A stretch of 64,000 nucleotides of DNA from Brachypodium distachyon (taxonomy: Eukaryota > Streptophyta > Magnoliopsida > Poales > Poaceae): NCBI RefSeq assembly GCF_000005505.3, contig NC_016134.3, forward strand, positions 25,619,584-25,683,583, in the 5' to 3' direction. Made by a program: the position numbers and the translations under genes. Positions 41,549 to 52,222 of this stretch are shown one piece after another. Positions within the stretch are counted from its first letter, which is position 1; every line of letters starts with the position of its first letter. The notes beneath the pieces are model-generated. The model had not been told where the DNA came from and ran no database searches. It was given only the letters and a program-made list of their open reading frames with translations.

Positions 41549-43767
41549 TCAAGCGCCACGTGTTCTAAAATATAGCATCTAATTAATTTATGAAGCGAGG
41601 AAGTAGCAACATAATTAAGTAAATGCATTACATAATTCAGAACATAACAAGCCATCGATATTAAATAAAGGAATTAATGGATGAACTCACAAATCATCCA
41701 AGCGTTGAAAGAACAATGTTTTGCTTGCTCAGAGCATATACAACCACCTCAGGTGATTTTATATCATAGAATCATCAAAATCAATTGACAAATGAATCAT
41801 TAGGAGGGCCAAGTGCACTTGACGATGGTGTCCTCATCCTCCGCACATGTCACAGTTCGGCATGGTCTCATCCCATCATCAGCTATCACGGTAGCGATAG
41901 TCGGGAGAGACGTGTGTGAAACCACACATAGCACAAACTCAACGGGGGTTGGCCAAGCTTAATAGCATCAGTTAGTGCTTCCATTTTGCGCCTCCCCCTT
42001 TGAGTTATAGCGAGGTTAAACCTCGTGCTATTACATAGCCTGAAAATACTTATGACATGCGAGGAGGAACAACATATGTGAAACCAGGACCATCTGGTAA
42101 GGCATAGCACTTTCCCAACATGTATGTACTTGTCCAAAAGTACAAAGGGATGGTAGCAATGCCTAAATGTTCTCCTCGCAGGGTGGTGGCGGTAGTCAAC
42201 AAGACACCAAGCTGATCAACCTCCTCAAAAGCTATCAAGCTCCGAGAACAAATCCACATCCAAAAATCAAGTCCAACCATTTTAGGTCGGCTCCTCGAAC
42301 TGCAGGTTCGTGATTCATATCATTAATGCGAATTTTTACGAGATTACAACATATAATCTCGAGGTAACCTCATGTAACCCATCGCATAAATGTGATAAAA
42401 TGATATAATTGTTCGTAACAACGTTCCAATATTTAAAACATGCGAGTTCATGTCTTACTTAATGATTAAAAGCAATAAAGCATATTTACAATTAATCAAC
42501 AACGGTAAAACATGGTAATACAAGCATGTGCATAGAGATGGCAAGTTAAACATTTCCTAAACGTGAAACTTAGCCCCAAAAACACATTCCTTAAGCCATT
42601 TTGAGCATAAATGTGCAGTTTCAGCAAAAACTGACACTTCCAGGGACTTACGCACAAAAACGCAGCACATCAAACATTTGTGCGTGATTACGGTAAAATC
42701 CAGGGGCTAAAACGCAAAGCCTTGAGATTCGGCCTACCCACGCGCCTATTGGGCCGGCGGCCCGAGCCGGCGACCTAGGCGGCGTCCGTGGCGGCTCGCT
42801 CCCGCGGCGCGGTGGCAGCGCGCGTGCACGGCGCGACCGCAGCGTGCCCGGCGCGGCGGCATGGGCCTGCGTGCACGCTGCGGCGGCCTGCCCTACGGCG
42901 ACGGCGCGCGCTCGTGCCTGCCGCGGCAGCAGTCAGCGCACACGGCAGTGGCGTGCGCGCCCGGGGCGGCAGCGGCCTGCGTGCCCGCGGCGGCGCCTGC
43001 CCTGCGGCGGCGGCACGCGCTCGTGCCTGGGCGGCGGCAGCGTGCCCGGCGCGGCGGCAAGAGGGCTAGCGGCGGCGGCCAGGGCGCCCGCGCGGCGCAC
43101 TCGGCAGCGTCGACGTTGGTCCACACCCAAGGCCGCGGCTGTGTGTGCGCCAGCGGCTGTGGCGACGTCCGCGCCGCTCGCACCATCGGCAGTGGTAGCG
43201 CGCGCCCGAGGCTGCGCACACACCCAAGATGGCGGCGTTCGTGCCAGGACGGTGTGCGTACGTCCGACATTGACGGCTCTCGCGGTCGACGGCCGCGTTC
43301 AGCGACGCGTGAGGTCAGTCCGTGGCGGCGCTCTCCAGCGGCTCGCACATGGCGGTGGATCGCATGTAGCAGCACCCAAAAGGCAGCTCGCGCATGGCGG
43401 CGCCTGGCTGCGTGCGCGTCTCGCTCAGTAGTGGCTTGGGACGGCTCGCGGCTTGAAGCCTGCGGTGGCTGGCGGTGAAGCACGGTGGTGCGACACCGTC
43501 TCCCCATGGTGATGGTCAAGAAGTCCCTCGTGCGGCGAGGATGATCGGCATTGGCCGGCTTCTTGGTCGGCAACATCTCGCGAGGAAAATCCATACCGTG
43601 GGTAGAAAAATCCGAAAAATAATCTAATCGTAAAAACGGAATCATAACACAAAGAGGAATCCATTTTTGCAATAAAATTTTGGATCCAATACCTCCGTGA
43701 TTTATGTCGAGAGTCTGCTTGGAGGAGGCTCGATGAAGGCTCGGGGTAGAGGCTCGTGCTGATAACA
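41549..43767 (-). other. Copia 5' internal region, no gag recognised
   Basis: 2.2 kb between the 5' LTR and the protease start. I found no gag domain or CCHC knuckle. About 42780-43480 is extremely GC-rich with repeated GCGGCGGC and CGTGCC words and long spurious open frames in several frames. The remainder is AT-rich and non-coding. Either gag was replaced by unrelated sequence or it is too degraded to see. Confidence 0.5.
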
Positions 43768-44070
43768 TGTTGTGCAACCTCTGCCGGCTGGCCGGTCCCG
43801 TGGTTGCACACCAAGATCGTAGTCGAAAGAGTCGATCACACACACAATCACAAAGTACAGTAAAGTAGATGAACACCAGAAAGTAGAGAGGAACAGTAGC
43901 TCTTTATTAATTTCTGATCCCAAATGTACGTACAAGAGGTAGTCTCCTCTCTTTTATATAAGTCCAATGGATAAGAGGCCACAACAAACTATTATTATTA
44001 TGTGAAGAAAGGAGTCAACATGGGGTTGGGGGCACACGACTCGGTGGACACCCCACGCGGTCGTTGGTTC
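43768..44070 (-). repeat. Copia 5' LTR, tip deleted
   Basis: Matches the left LTR over nearly all its length but stops at GTTGGTTC, missing the last CTCAACA, and is followed by ATCG of the probable target site. Confidence 0.85.
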
Positions 44071-45150
44071 ATCGTCTCTCTCGCTCACTGTCGCGCGCTC
44101 TCTCTCCCTGTCTTGCTCACCCCCTCGCCGGACCGCGGCCTCCGCGCGCGCTCGCCCTGCAGCCGCCTCTGCGCGAGGCGACCCCGCCGCCTCTGCGTGC
44201 GCGTCTCTCTCGCTCGCGAATCCCTCGCCTGATTTGCCGAGACCGCCTCCTCCGAGCGCCACCACGAAGCACTGGCTGAGACTGCCTACTCCGACCGCGG
44301 GGAAGGAGGCCATGGCGGCGGCGGCGGCCCTGTGCTGGAGAGGCAGCGGGATCCATGGCGGCAGGAAAGGGAAACGACGTGTGGCGGCCAGACCTTCCAG
44401 ACGACGCCCTGCGGCGGCCTAGAGCGCGACGGCAGCGGGCGTGCGACGCAGCGGGGAATGAGGCCATGGCGACGGCCTCGAGCCCGACGCCTCGAGCGCC
44501 ACGGCGAGCGGCGGTGGCCTCAAGCGCTTTGGCGAGCGGTTGCAGACTCGAGCGCGCTGGCAGGCAGCGCGGCCTGTGCGAGACTGTAGAGAGAGAGGGG
44601 AGACTCGCGAGCTGGGCCGGCGCCGGAGACGAGGCCGAGGGCGGCGCTCGGAGTCCTCGTCAGTTTGAACAGGTGAACCAAACATGAGAATTGGCTGGCT
44701 CCATCTCTCTTAACCAAACACCAAATTTGGCTGGTTCCAGCCCTAAAATCTGGTTGGGCCCAACCCACCCTCCTCGCTCAGCAACCAAACACACCTTGCT
44801 TAGTTCAATCCTTACTTAGTTGGCGTCGGACCGGAGGACTGTGCACCTGCCACCCATCAACCACGACCTTCCACCGGCCGCGAAAGTAAGCTCCCCATGC
44901 CCGCCCGGATTCCACAAATCCACATGCTTCCGCCAGCCTTCCCAATTAATTTTCTTGCTTGCTCGTCCCTCTTTTCGACCCATCACGTGTTTGTGATAAT
45001 GCCTCAGAGGAGCCTCATACTAGTTCTTGTGCTGCTGTTGATTCCTACTAGATGTTTGTGTATTTACCGATGTGTCTTCAAATTCCTGCAACGTACATTT
45101 TCAATAGGCAAACTGTGTTGAATTTTTTGGTGATTATCACTTATGTTGAG
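44071..45150. other. Right arm of TIR element and short spacer
   Basis: 44071-44660 is GC-rich and leader-like (CTCTCTC runs, then ATGGCGGCGGCGG), with long frames caused by composition. 44660-44795 carries the GTTTGGTT-rich subterminal part. 44796-45150 is ordinary spacer ending in TTGAG, the target site of the gypsy element. No gene is supported. Confidence 0.45.
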
Positions 45151-45956
45151 TGTCGCGTTACTGTCACGGCAGATGTCATGGGATGGATTATCTTGGGGTC
45201 GATAGACGAAGGAGGATTCGGAGGAGGGAGGACGTGAAGGAAAACACGCACGAATACACTAGCACACATATATTTACTCAGGTTCGGAGCCCTCTTGCCG
45301 AGGTAAGACTCCTACTCCTGCTTTGTTGTATTAGCCGAGATAAAAAGCTCTACAATGGCGCTCCTTTACCTGTATTCTTGAGGAAGAAGAAGAAGGGGAA
45401 AACCCTAGATGTTTAAGTCTTGGATCCCTCTCCTGGGAGGGGTAGTGCTCTATTTATTGACCGTCCATGTCACACTGACATGCGGGCCGGAGCCTAACGT
45501 TATCTTCTTTGGGCCCCGTCGGGCACACGCCTTGGTTCCCCCCGGGTGGCCCCGCAGGAGACAAGACAACTTTACTTTTCCTGGCGCCCTGCAACAAGTA
45601 CAGCAATCATCTGCCGGCTTCCGTCAGAGATTCTCTTTCGGTGCTTCTTTGCGCAGTCGCCTAGCACGGCAACGTAAGAGGCGACTACTTTTCGTGATAA
45701 AGATAGCGCTGCTTTACTTTGCGCCACGCGGTGAGGATAAGACCGTTGAGATATCTCGGCGCTGGCCGTGATCAGAGTATTCGTCCTTATCCTGCAATCT
45801 CATAAGACAAGATAATCATGCCGGCATACACCTGGTATGCCGGCTTAGTATTAATTTGACTTAACGATGCCGGCATACATGACTATGCCGACTTTGCCTT
45901 CGTCATCTCGGCTAAAGCGTGTCGTTATGACCCTATCCGGGGTCATCCCCCCGACA
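45151..45956 (-). repeat. Gypsy 3' LTR (element orientation)
   Basis: 806 bp, plus-strand ends TGTCGCG...CCCCGACA. Next to it, in element orientation, lies the purine-rich CTTCGGGGACTAG that would serve as polypurine tract. Confidence 0.92.
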
Positions 45957-46513
45957 CTAGTCCCCGAAGCTGTTGCGGTCCGGCAGGGAAGAATGTCCGA
46001 CCCCGACAGTTTCCCATAAACAAACCACCGAAACCTACCAGGGCTTAGCCGAAGAGGATGCTGAAACAACCCCGAGTTCTCTTAGCCGAGATCGAGTTAC
46101 TCCGACATATCGAATCGGCATGCTTATTCAGCCTTGAGCCGACATTCCTTTCTCCTCCATGGCTGACAGTAGTAAACCTGCTCTTGCCGACACTGGTGCC
46201 ACCTGTCGCTCGTACTCTAAGCTCTGCTTAAGTAACGGGAAGATAAGACCCGAAGTACAGCCGGTGCGCTTTTTGAGGCGAGCGCGTCATCCCATCGTAC
46301 AGTAAAACCGACAGAGCCATTAAGAGAAGAATTTCGGGTCCCACGCGGATACTTATCCTCCCGGATTCGACGGGATTCTTTGTGCCACGCCGTGCGGTTT
46401 CCGAACGCATGCGCGTTAATGGGGTTGAATGCCCCCATGATCATGCGAGTTCTTTCCGTTGGCCACAGGGATCGTGGGCGCGGAAGATCCTCGCCCCATT
46501 AGTGTGACCCGGG

Positions 46514-46521
46514 TATAAATA
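46514..46521 (+). promoter_or_regulatory. TATA box of the antisense gene in the gypsy element
   Basis: GGGTATAAATAGAGGGAGG on the plus strand, followed about 30 bp later by a CT-rich start region (CTTCACACTCCTCATCTCTC) and a leader toward the antisense ATG at 47603. A nested solo LTR now separates this promoter from the ATG. Confidence 0.6.
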
Positions 46522-46745
46522 GAGGGAGGGGGCGCGGGTAAAAAACCCTTCACACTCCTCATCTCTCTCGCTCTCCTCTACTCCTTCGCTCCTTGCGCAT
46601 TCCGCCATTGCTGCTAGCTCCAAGTTCTTCCGCCGCCGTAGTTCCTAGCTCTTAGCCACCGAGCTCGCCGCCGCAAACTCGCGCGCGCTCGCTCAGCTTT
46701 CCGCCGCCGCTTTTCTTACTCGCTCGAGCCTTGCGCTAGCACCCT

Positions 46746-47557
46746 TGTCGTGGTGGTGTCACGGCAGATGCCATAGGATGGCTTAACTTGGGGCCGATGG
46801 ATGATGGAGGAACCGGAGGAGGGAGGACGTGAAGAAGAACACGCACAATTCACACGAGAACACACCGATTTACCCAGGTTCGGAGCCCTCTTGGCGAGGT
46901 AAGACTCATACTCCTGCTTTTTTGTATTTGCCGAGATAGACCAGCTCTACAATGGTGCTCCTTGAGCTGTATTCTTGAGGAAGAAGAAGAAGAAAGGGGA
47001 AACCCTAGAATGCTCCAATCTCCTCCCCCTACAGAGGGGTAAAGGTTATATTTATAGACCGCACATGGTACACTGCCATGTGGGCCGAGTCTAACGTCAC
47101 CATCCTTGGGCTCCACAGGGCACGCGGCTTGGTTCCCTCTAGGCAGTACTGCGGGGGACAAGACAGCTTTACTTTTCCTGCCAGCCGGCAGCGGGTACAG
47201 CTATCCTCTGCCGGCTTCCGTCATTGATTCCCTTCCGATGCTTCTTTTGCGTGGTCACCTGACACCGGCGTACAGGCGCTGACCGCTTTTCCTGGAGTGA
47301 TGATGGCGCTGCGTTACTTTGCACCGCGTGGTCAAGATAAGACCGTTGAGAGATCTCGGCTATCGCCGAGATTCCCGTGCTCATCTTCATCCTGCAAACT
47401 TACGAAGCAAGATAGCTATGCCGGCATACACCGGGTATGCCAGCTCAGCGTTAGTTGTACTTGGAGATGCCGGCGTGCTTATCTATGCCAGCCTTGCCTT
47501 CATTATCTCGGCTAGAGTTGTGTCATTATAACCCTACCCAGGGTCACCTCCCCGACA
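46746..47557 (-). mobile_element. Nested solo LTR of the same gypsy family
   Basis: 812 bp, plus-strand ends TGTCGTGG...CCCCGACA, closely similar to the two flanking LTRs of the host element. It is flanked by a perfect 5-bp target duplication, ACCCT (46741-46745 and 47558-47562). No internal sequence is attached, so it is a product of LTR-LTR recombination after a separate insertion. It lies between the TATA box and the start codon of the antisense gene. Confidence 0.92.
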
Positions 47558-47602
47558 ACCCTCTCACCGGAGAAGCAAACCCTAGATCTAGTTTTCCAAT
47601 GC

Positions 47603-50600
47603 ATGGCTTCTTCCTCCCGCGACGCCGCTGTCGACCCCGCTATCCAACACCCTGAGGAGGAGATGGGCTCGGAGCGAGCTGGCTGGGAGGGCTCCGACGT
47701 CTCCCAGGCGGACATTGAGTGGCTCAGCTGCTCTCGGCGGGTTCCAGAGGATGTGGAGTGCCTGATCCCCGTCGACGAGATAGTGCCGGCACTCGAATCT
47801 GGTGAGCGCGTTGTTTTCCTCGCTCACTTTGAACGCGGTTTTGCTCTCCCGGCCAGCGACTTCACTAGGAAATTTTTAGACTTTTTTGGCCTCCAGCCGC
47901 ACCACCTTCCGGCAAACGCTATCCTCACTCTCTCGGCGTTTGTTACTTGTTGTGAGGCCTATCTCGGCCTCTGGCCTTCCACCGACTTGTGGGCCAAATA
48001 TTTCATGTTTCAGCCCCAAGTTCTTCCCGACAAGGACAATCCCGGTGCCGCCAAGCCTATGACCCAGTGCGGCGCCGCCACTGTCATACCCCGCTGGGGT
48101 TCGGCTTTCCCTAGAATCCAGGGTCTTGAGTCCTGTAAGAAGTGGCTCAAGACCTTTTTCTATGTCAAGAATTCATCCAACACCGACAAATCAACTTGCC
48201 GGGATTCGTAGTCAGCCCTCCGGAGGAGAAGAAGAATTGGAAGTATGATCCGAAGGAAAAGCTTCTTGAGATCAACGAGATTCACGCCGGCCTCCTCAAG
48301 CTCAAGGCAGAAGGGATGACGGCCGATGACTTGCTGGCCACCTTCGTATATCGGCGGTTGTGCCAGCTCCAAAGCTGGACGCACAAGATGTGCTTCTACA
48401 GTGGTCAGTTTGACCCAAACCGGGTGTCCACCGTCCGGCTTGACCAGGCTGAAGTCTGGCGCCGGGTCAAGGCGATCGCGAAGACGAGTATGCCGGAATG
48501 CTGGGAATGGGGTTTGCCAGCATACAGCCGGAAACACCGTTCGCTCCCGCTGAGTTTTTGTTTATATGTATTTTCTGTTCTCATTCGACATACGGTTATG
48601 CCGGCTATCCCTTGACAAAGACTCATCTAAGTGCAACTTAATTCTTTTGTGTATAGGTTCACCCTTCAGCGCAAGGAGGACGGGAGTTCCCCTGACAAGC
48701 GCTTCGGGAGCCAACGTCGGATGATCGATCATGAAGATCCAGATTCAGAGGATCACATGCCAATCGCTCATGCCGGCCCTTGTCTGGCCGAAGGTAACAT
48801 CTCCCGACATCTTCTCATAGTTATTATGACACTTTTCATCAAGATGCTTACGTCTGCATTAATCTGGAAACAGTCGACTCGGATGAGCCCGCCGCTGCTG
48901 AGGCGTCGGGTCCGGCCACGGCTGCTGCGCCAGCCTGCGAAAAACGCGGAGCCGAGAAGGATCTTCCGCGAACCATGAAGCGGAAGAAGACTGCCTCTCG
49001 TGGACCAAGGCCGAAACCCATGGTCGTTGGGTAAGGTTTACAATATTTCAAACCCTTATGTCGATTTTCTTCTTTACTGCTATGAAGATAACCAACTCTC
49101 ATTCCTACAGGGCGGCTTTGACAGCTACCCAATCTCAGACATGCATCGCGTCTGAGATCCCGGCAGCTCCCTCTCCCCGTGCTGAACCTACAACTCAGGC
49201 CCCGGGAGAGGCTGACACTGCTGCTGATCCGACATCTCCCGCCCGGGATGTCGGCCTGAGCGCCGACGCCTAAAGCATCACCCAAGCCGGGGCGTCGCAG
49301 CCGGGACTTCGACAGTCGGGGCTGCTCCTTCCTCGGCGGCAACCGAGACACAAACGGAGCCGCTTGTCACAGAGACCCCGCAGCAACCGACAACGGGGCC
49401 CCAAGAACCACAGACGACTCCGACACCACCATCATCACCGCCGCAGCCGCAAGCTACTCAACTTGCGGCTACACAAGCTAAGAGAGCTAGGAGCTCCGCT
49501 ATCCCGGCGGGACAAGCGCCTCCGAATTCCTCCAACTCACAGCCTGCCCGGGGCAACCAGGGAGTTCCCCTCAGGACGGCCAGTGGGCATAGCTGGGGGT
49601 CACTGGGCCAGTTCGTAATGGACTGGAACAGTGCCGACGGTTACGAAGTGACTTCCAGCACCCTCCAAACAGTGCGGCAGAACCCTCTGGTGGGACCCGC
49701 GCCGGTGGCGACTCTAGAGTCCATGCCGGCCCGGATGTTTCAGGCAAGGGTCGCCTTATTCGAGTCCAGCCGTGCTGCAGAGGTATGAAAAAATCCTCTT
49801 TGAAGTTTTTTATTCTACTTCTAGTATCCATACTCCTAGTCCCCGAGGTTTAGGACGAGTAAGAATTAGTCGGCCTGAAGCTTATCTTAGAAAACTTCAA
49901 ACACTTATTCCCCGAGATTCAGGCCGGGTTTTAGAATAGTCAACCTGAAGCTTAAAAGCTTCAAACACTTATTTCCCGAAATTCAGGCCGGGTTTAGAAT
50001 AGTCGGCCTGATGCTTAAAAACTTCAAACACTTATTCCTCGAGATTCAGGCCGGGTTTAGAATAGTCGGCCTGAAGCTTTAAAACTTCAAACACTTATTC
50101 CCCGAGATTCAGGCCGGGTTTAGAATAGTCGGCCTGAAGATTAAAAACTTCAAACGCTTAGTTCCCGAGATTCAGGCCGGGTTTAGAATAGTCGGCCTGA
50201 AGCTTAAAAACTTCAAACGCTTATTCCCTGAGTGTCTGTGAACCTTCCACTGTAATAGACTTATCTGTGGATCATTATTTTCCAGACCTGCATGAATAAG
50301 CGCACCGCCACCTTCAAGACTTTGCTAGCGAAGTATAAGAAGCTGGAGGCGGAGCACAAGGCTTTGGTAGCCCATCGCCGGAGCCAGAGTAAGTATATTT
50401 TTACCGTCATAAAAACTTTGTCCGAGTATTGATGCACATCAGAAACTGATACGTGCTCTTGTTTACAGCCGGGAACAATGCCCAAATATCTGAGCTCTTG
50501 AAGCGTGTCGCCGAAGTACAAGGTATAAGCTTATCCTTATCCCGAGTCTCATCCCTTTTAAACTCAAATCTTTGTGACACACATCTGTTAAACAGATGAG

Positions 50601-51495
50601 AAGTCCCGGCTCAAAGAGCAGCACCGGGATGAAGTGACCCGTCTGAAGGCGCAGCTCGAAGCGCAGGCGGAGGCGCACAAGACCGAGGTAGGTCAACTGA
50701 CCTCGGCCCTCTCCGCCCAAGCTGACGAGAAGATCTGCCTGGAAGGCGAGGTGCAGAAATGCAAGGATCTCGTCGCCAAGGTCGAGACCCGCGCCAGTAC
50801 TGCCGAGAAGGAAAAGGCCGAGAATGCCCGCCTGCTCAGCGTGTGCCGGCGTGACCTCGTCAAAATCGACGCCATGTTGACTAGTAAGTGGCCCTTGTCC
50901 AAATCTCTTCCTCTGATCACCTGTCCGTTGATAGCAATAGGGTGCCGAGACTCATTACTATCGTTTTGCCTTTGTCAGAATTTTTTCCACAATCTGTCGA
51001 GACCGCCCAAGCTGCCGTGATTAAAGCCCGTAAGAGGAGGGCTCCAGCCGGGCAGAACCTTTCGAATACGACTTGGAGGACTACTTGGTCAGCATTGCGA
51101 GCCGGGTTAAGCCGTTGAAGTAGTTCGGGGTGAATATGCTCAGAGCCGGCATCCGAGCCTTCCGAGCCTTGTGGCCGGGCGAAGAAGCTCTGACCGGCAT
51201 CCCGGAGTTGGCAACGCGCCTTTTGGAGGTGGAGGATCATCTCAACGAGTGGTGGGAGTCGGCCGCTCGTGTTGGCGCCGACGAGGCCTTGTCGTTTGTA
51301 CTTTCTTGGTATGACGGCATCAACCTCGACATGCTGCAGTCAATGCGTGTCGGCTCCCCCTATCTCTCGGACCCTGAGCTGATCGCAAAGCGTCAGGAGC
51401 GGGCCTACTCCTTTATCCAATATGCCGATGTGCATAAATTTGTGGAGGGCCCGGTATCCGAAGCAGAGGCAGAAATGGCCGAGGAAGAAGATTAG
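47603..51495 (+). pseudogene. Antisense spliced ORF of the Tat element (aORF)
   Basis: A multi-exon gene on the plus strand, opposite to gag-pol. The first exon starts at 47603 and encodes the domain usually annotated 'putative gypsy type transposon' (VAFLAHFERGFALPASDF-like start, PHHLPANAILTLSAFVTCCE, and KYFMFQPQ). A frameshift lies near 48178; the other frame continues (WKYDPKEKLLEINEI...ADDLLATFVYRRLCQLQ). Further exons with plausible GT-AG sites follow. One ends at 49782 (SSRAAE). Another starts at 50286 (CMNKRTATFKTLL). A coiled-coil exon runs from about 50597 (TRLKAQLEAQAEAHKTEV). The last long exon, about 51130-51495 (LSFVLSWYDGINLDMLQSM), ends in an acidic tail and stop. The function of these antisense proteins is unknown; they are a recurrent feature of Tat elements. 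Confidence 0.75.
49836..50236. repeat. 63-bp tandem repeat with internal hairpin
   Basis: About six head-to-tail units; the word AGGCCGGG recurs at 49921, 49985, 50048, 50111 and 50174 (spacing 63-64 bp), with a more diverged unit first. Each unit contains TTCAGGCCG and CGGCCTGAA separated by 13 bases, a perfect 9-bp inverted repeat in most units. The array lies inside an intron (49783-50285) of the antisense gene and in the 3' region of the gypsy element. Confidence 0.93.
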
Positions 51496-52222
51496 GAGGC
51501 AGTCGACGAAGAGATTGTCATCGAGTCAGCTTCCACGGCAACGGATGCTCCGAGTTCCGCCGCCGCCAATCCTTCTGTCTCTTCTTAGACATGTCGGACA
51601 AAATACTTTAAAATTATCAGATAACCGGGATGCCGGATGCAGATGTAACCGAAGTATAATACTTTTGTTTATGAAGCATCGTACTTTTAATTTATTCAAG
51701 TTTTTAATCACCGAGTTCTCCAACCGAGTCCCCGAGTATATTTTTTCTGTTAGTGAAATTTTATGACTTCGGTTCTTTTGTCTGCCTTGTCGGCGTTCGA
51801 CGTATGAATTGCAAAGTCATAGAACAACTCTTTCAAAAAATTAAACTCGACAGACTCACTTGGAAATACCCGAAACCGGAATGAAATGTCAAGTTAAGTG
51901 GAACAACGCGCATCTCGGCTCGCTTCTTTGTTTGTTTCCGCAATCATTTATCATGTGTTCAGTTATCTCGTTCCCAATCTCTAGCTTGCCATGAAGCCGG
52001 GTTGCGGACAGCAGCGAAGTCATAGAGGAGATTTTCAATACCGACACAGTACTAAACTGACATAAGATTACACAATTAAGCCATGCCGACATACAAAATG
52101 ATAATTGTAATATAACATGTAAATAGCATGGAAGTCCCCGAGTTCCTTTTGAGAACCCGATGGATAATTTCATTGTTTCAAAACATTCAGCATAAGAAGA
52201 AAACGATACAAATACTTATCTC

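Larger units (their letters stand above)
37395..44070 (-). mobile_element. Copia LTR retrotransposon, minus strand
   Basis: Two LTRs of about 300 bp in direct orientation flank protease, integrase, reverse transcriptase and RNase H sequences in copia order on the minus strand. In its own orientation, the sequence after the 5' LTR reads GTTATCAGCACGAG, a tRNA-Met-type primer site. Before the 3' LTR stands the polypurine tract CCAAGGGGGAG. GATCG precedes the left LTR; ATCG follows the right LTR, which lacks its last bases (CTCAACA), so an 8-bp deletion probably removed the LTR tip and one base of the target duplication. The coding region has stops and no gag was recognised, so the copy is defective. 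Confidence 0.88.
37221..44795. mobile_element. Putative TIR element hosting a copia insertion
   Basis: Left end GGTGTGTTTGG (37221-37231) and right end CCAAACACACC (44785-44795) are perfect inverted repeats. More GTGTTTGGTT copies lie just inside both ends, a habit of hAT and PIF elements in grasses. Removing the copia element (37395-44070) leaves about 0.9 kb with GC-rich interior. A target duplication could not be settled, so class and exact ends are uncertain. Confidence 0.4.

Noticed and set aside
42788..43876. A 327-codon minus-strand frame and three plus-strand frames in the copia 5' region
   Set aside because: All frames are open because the DNA is extremely GC-rich; no gag or host domain appears.
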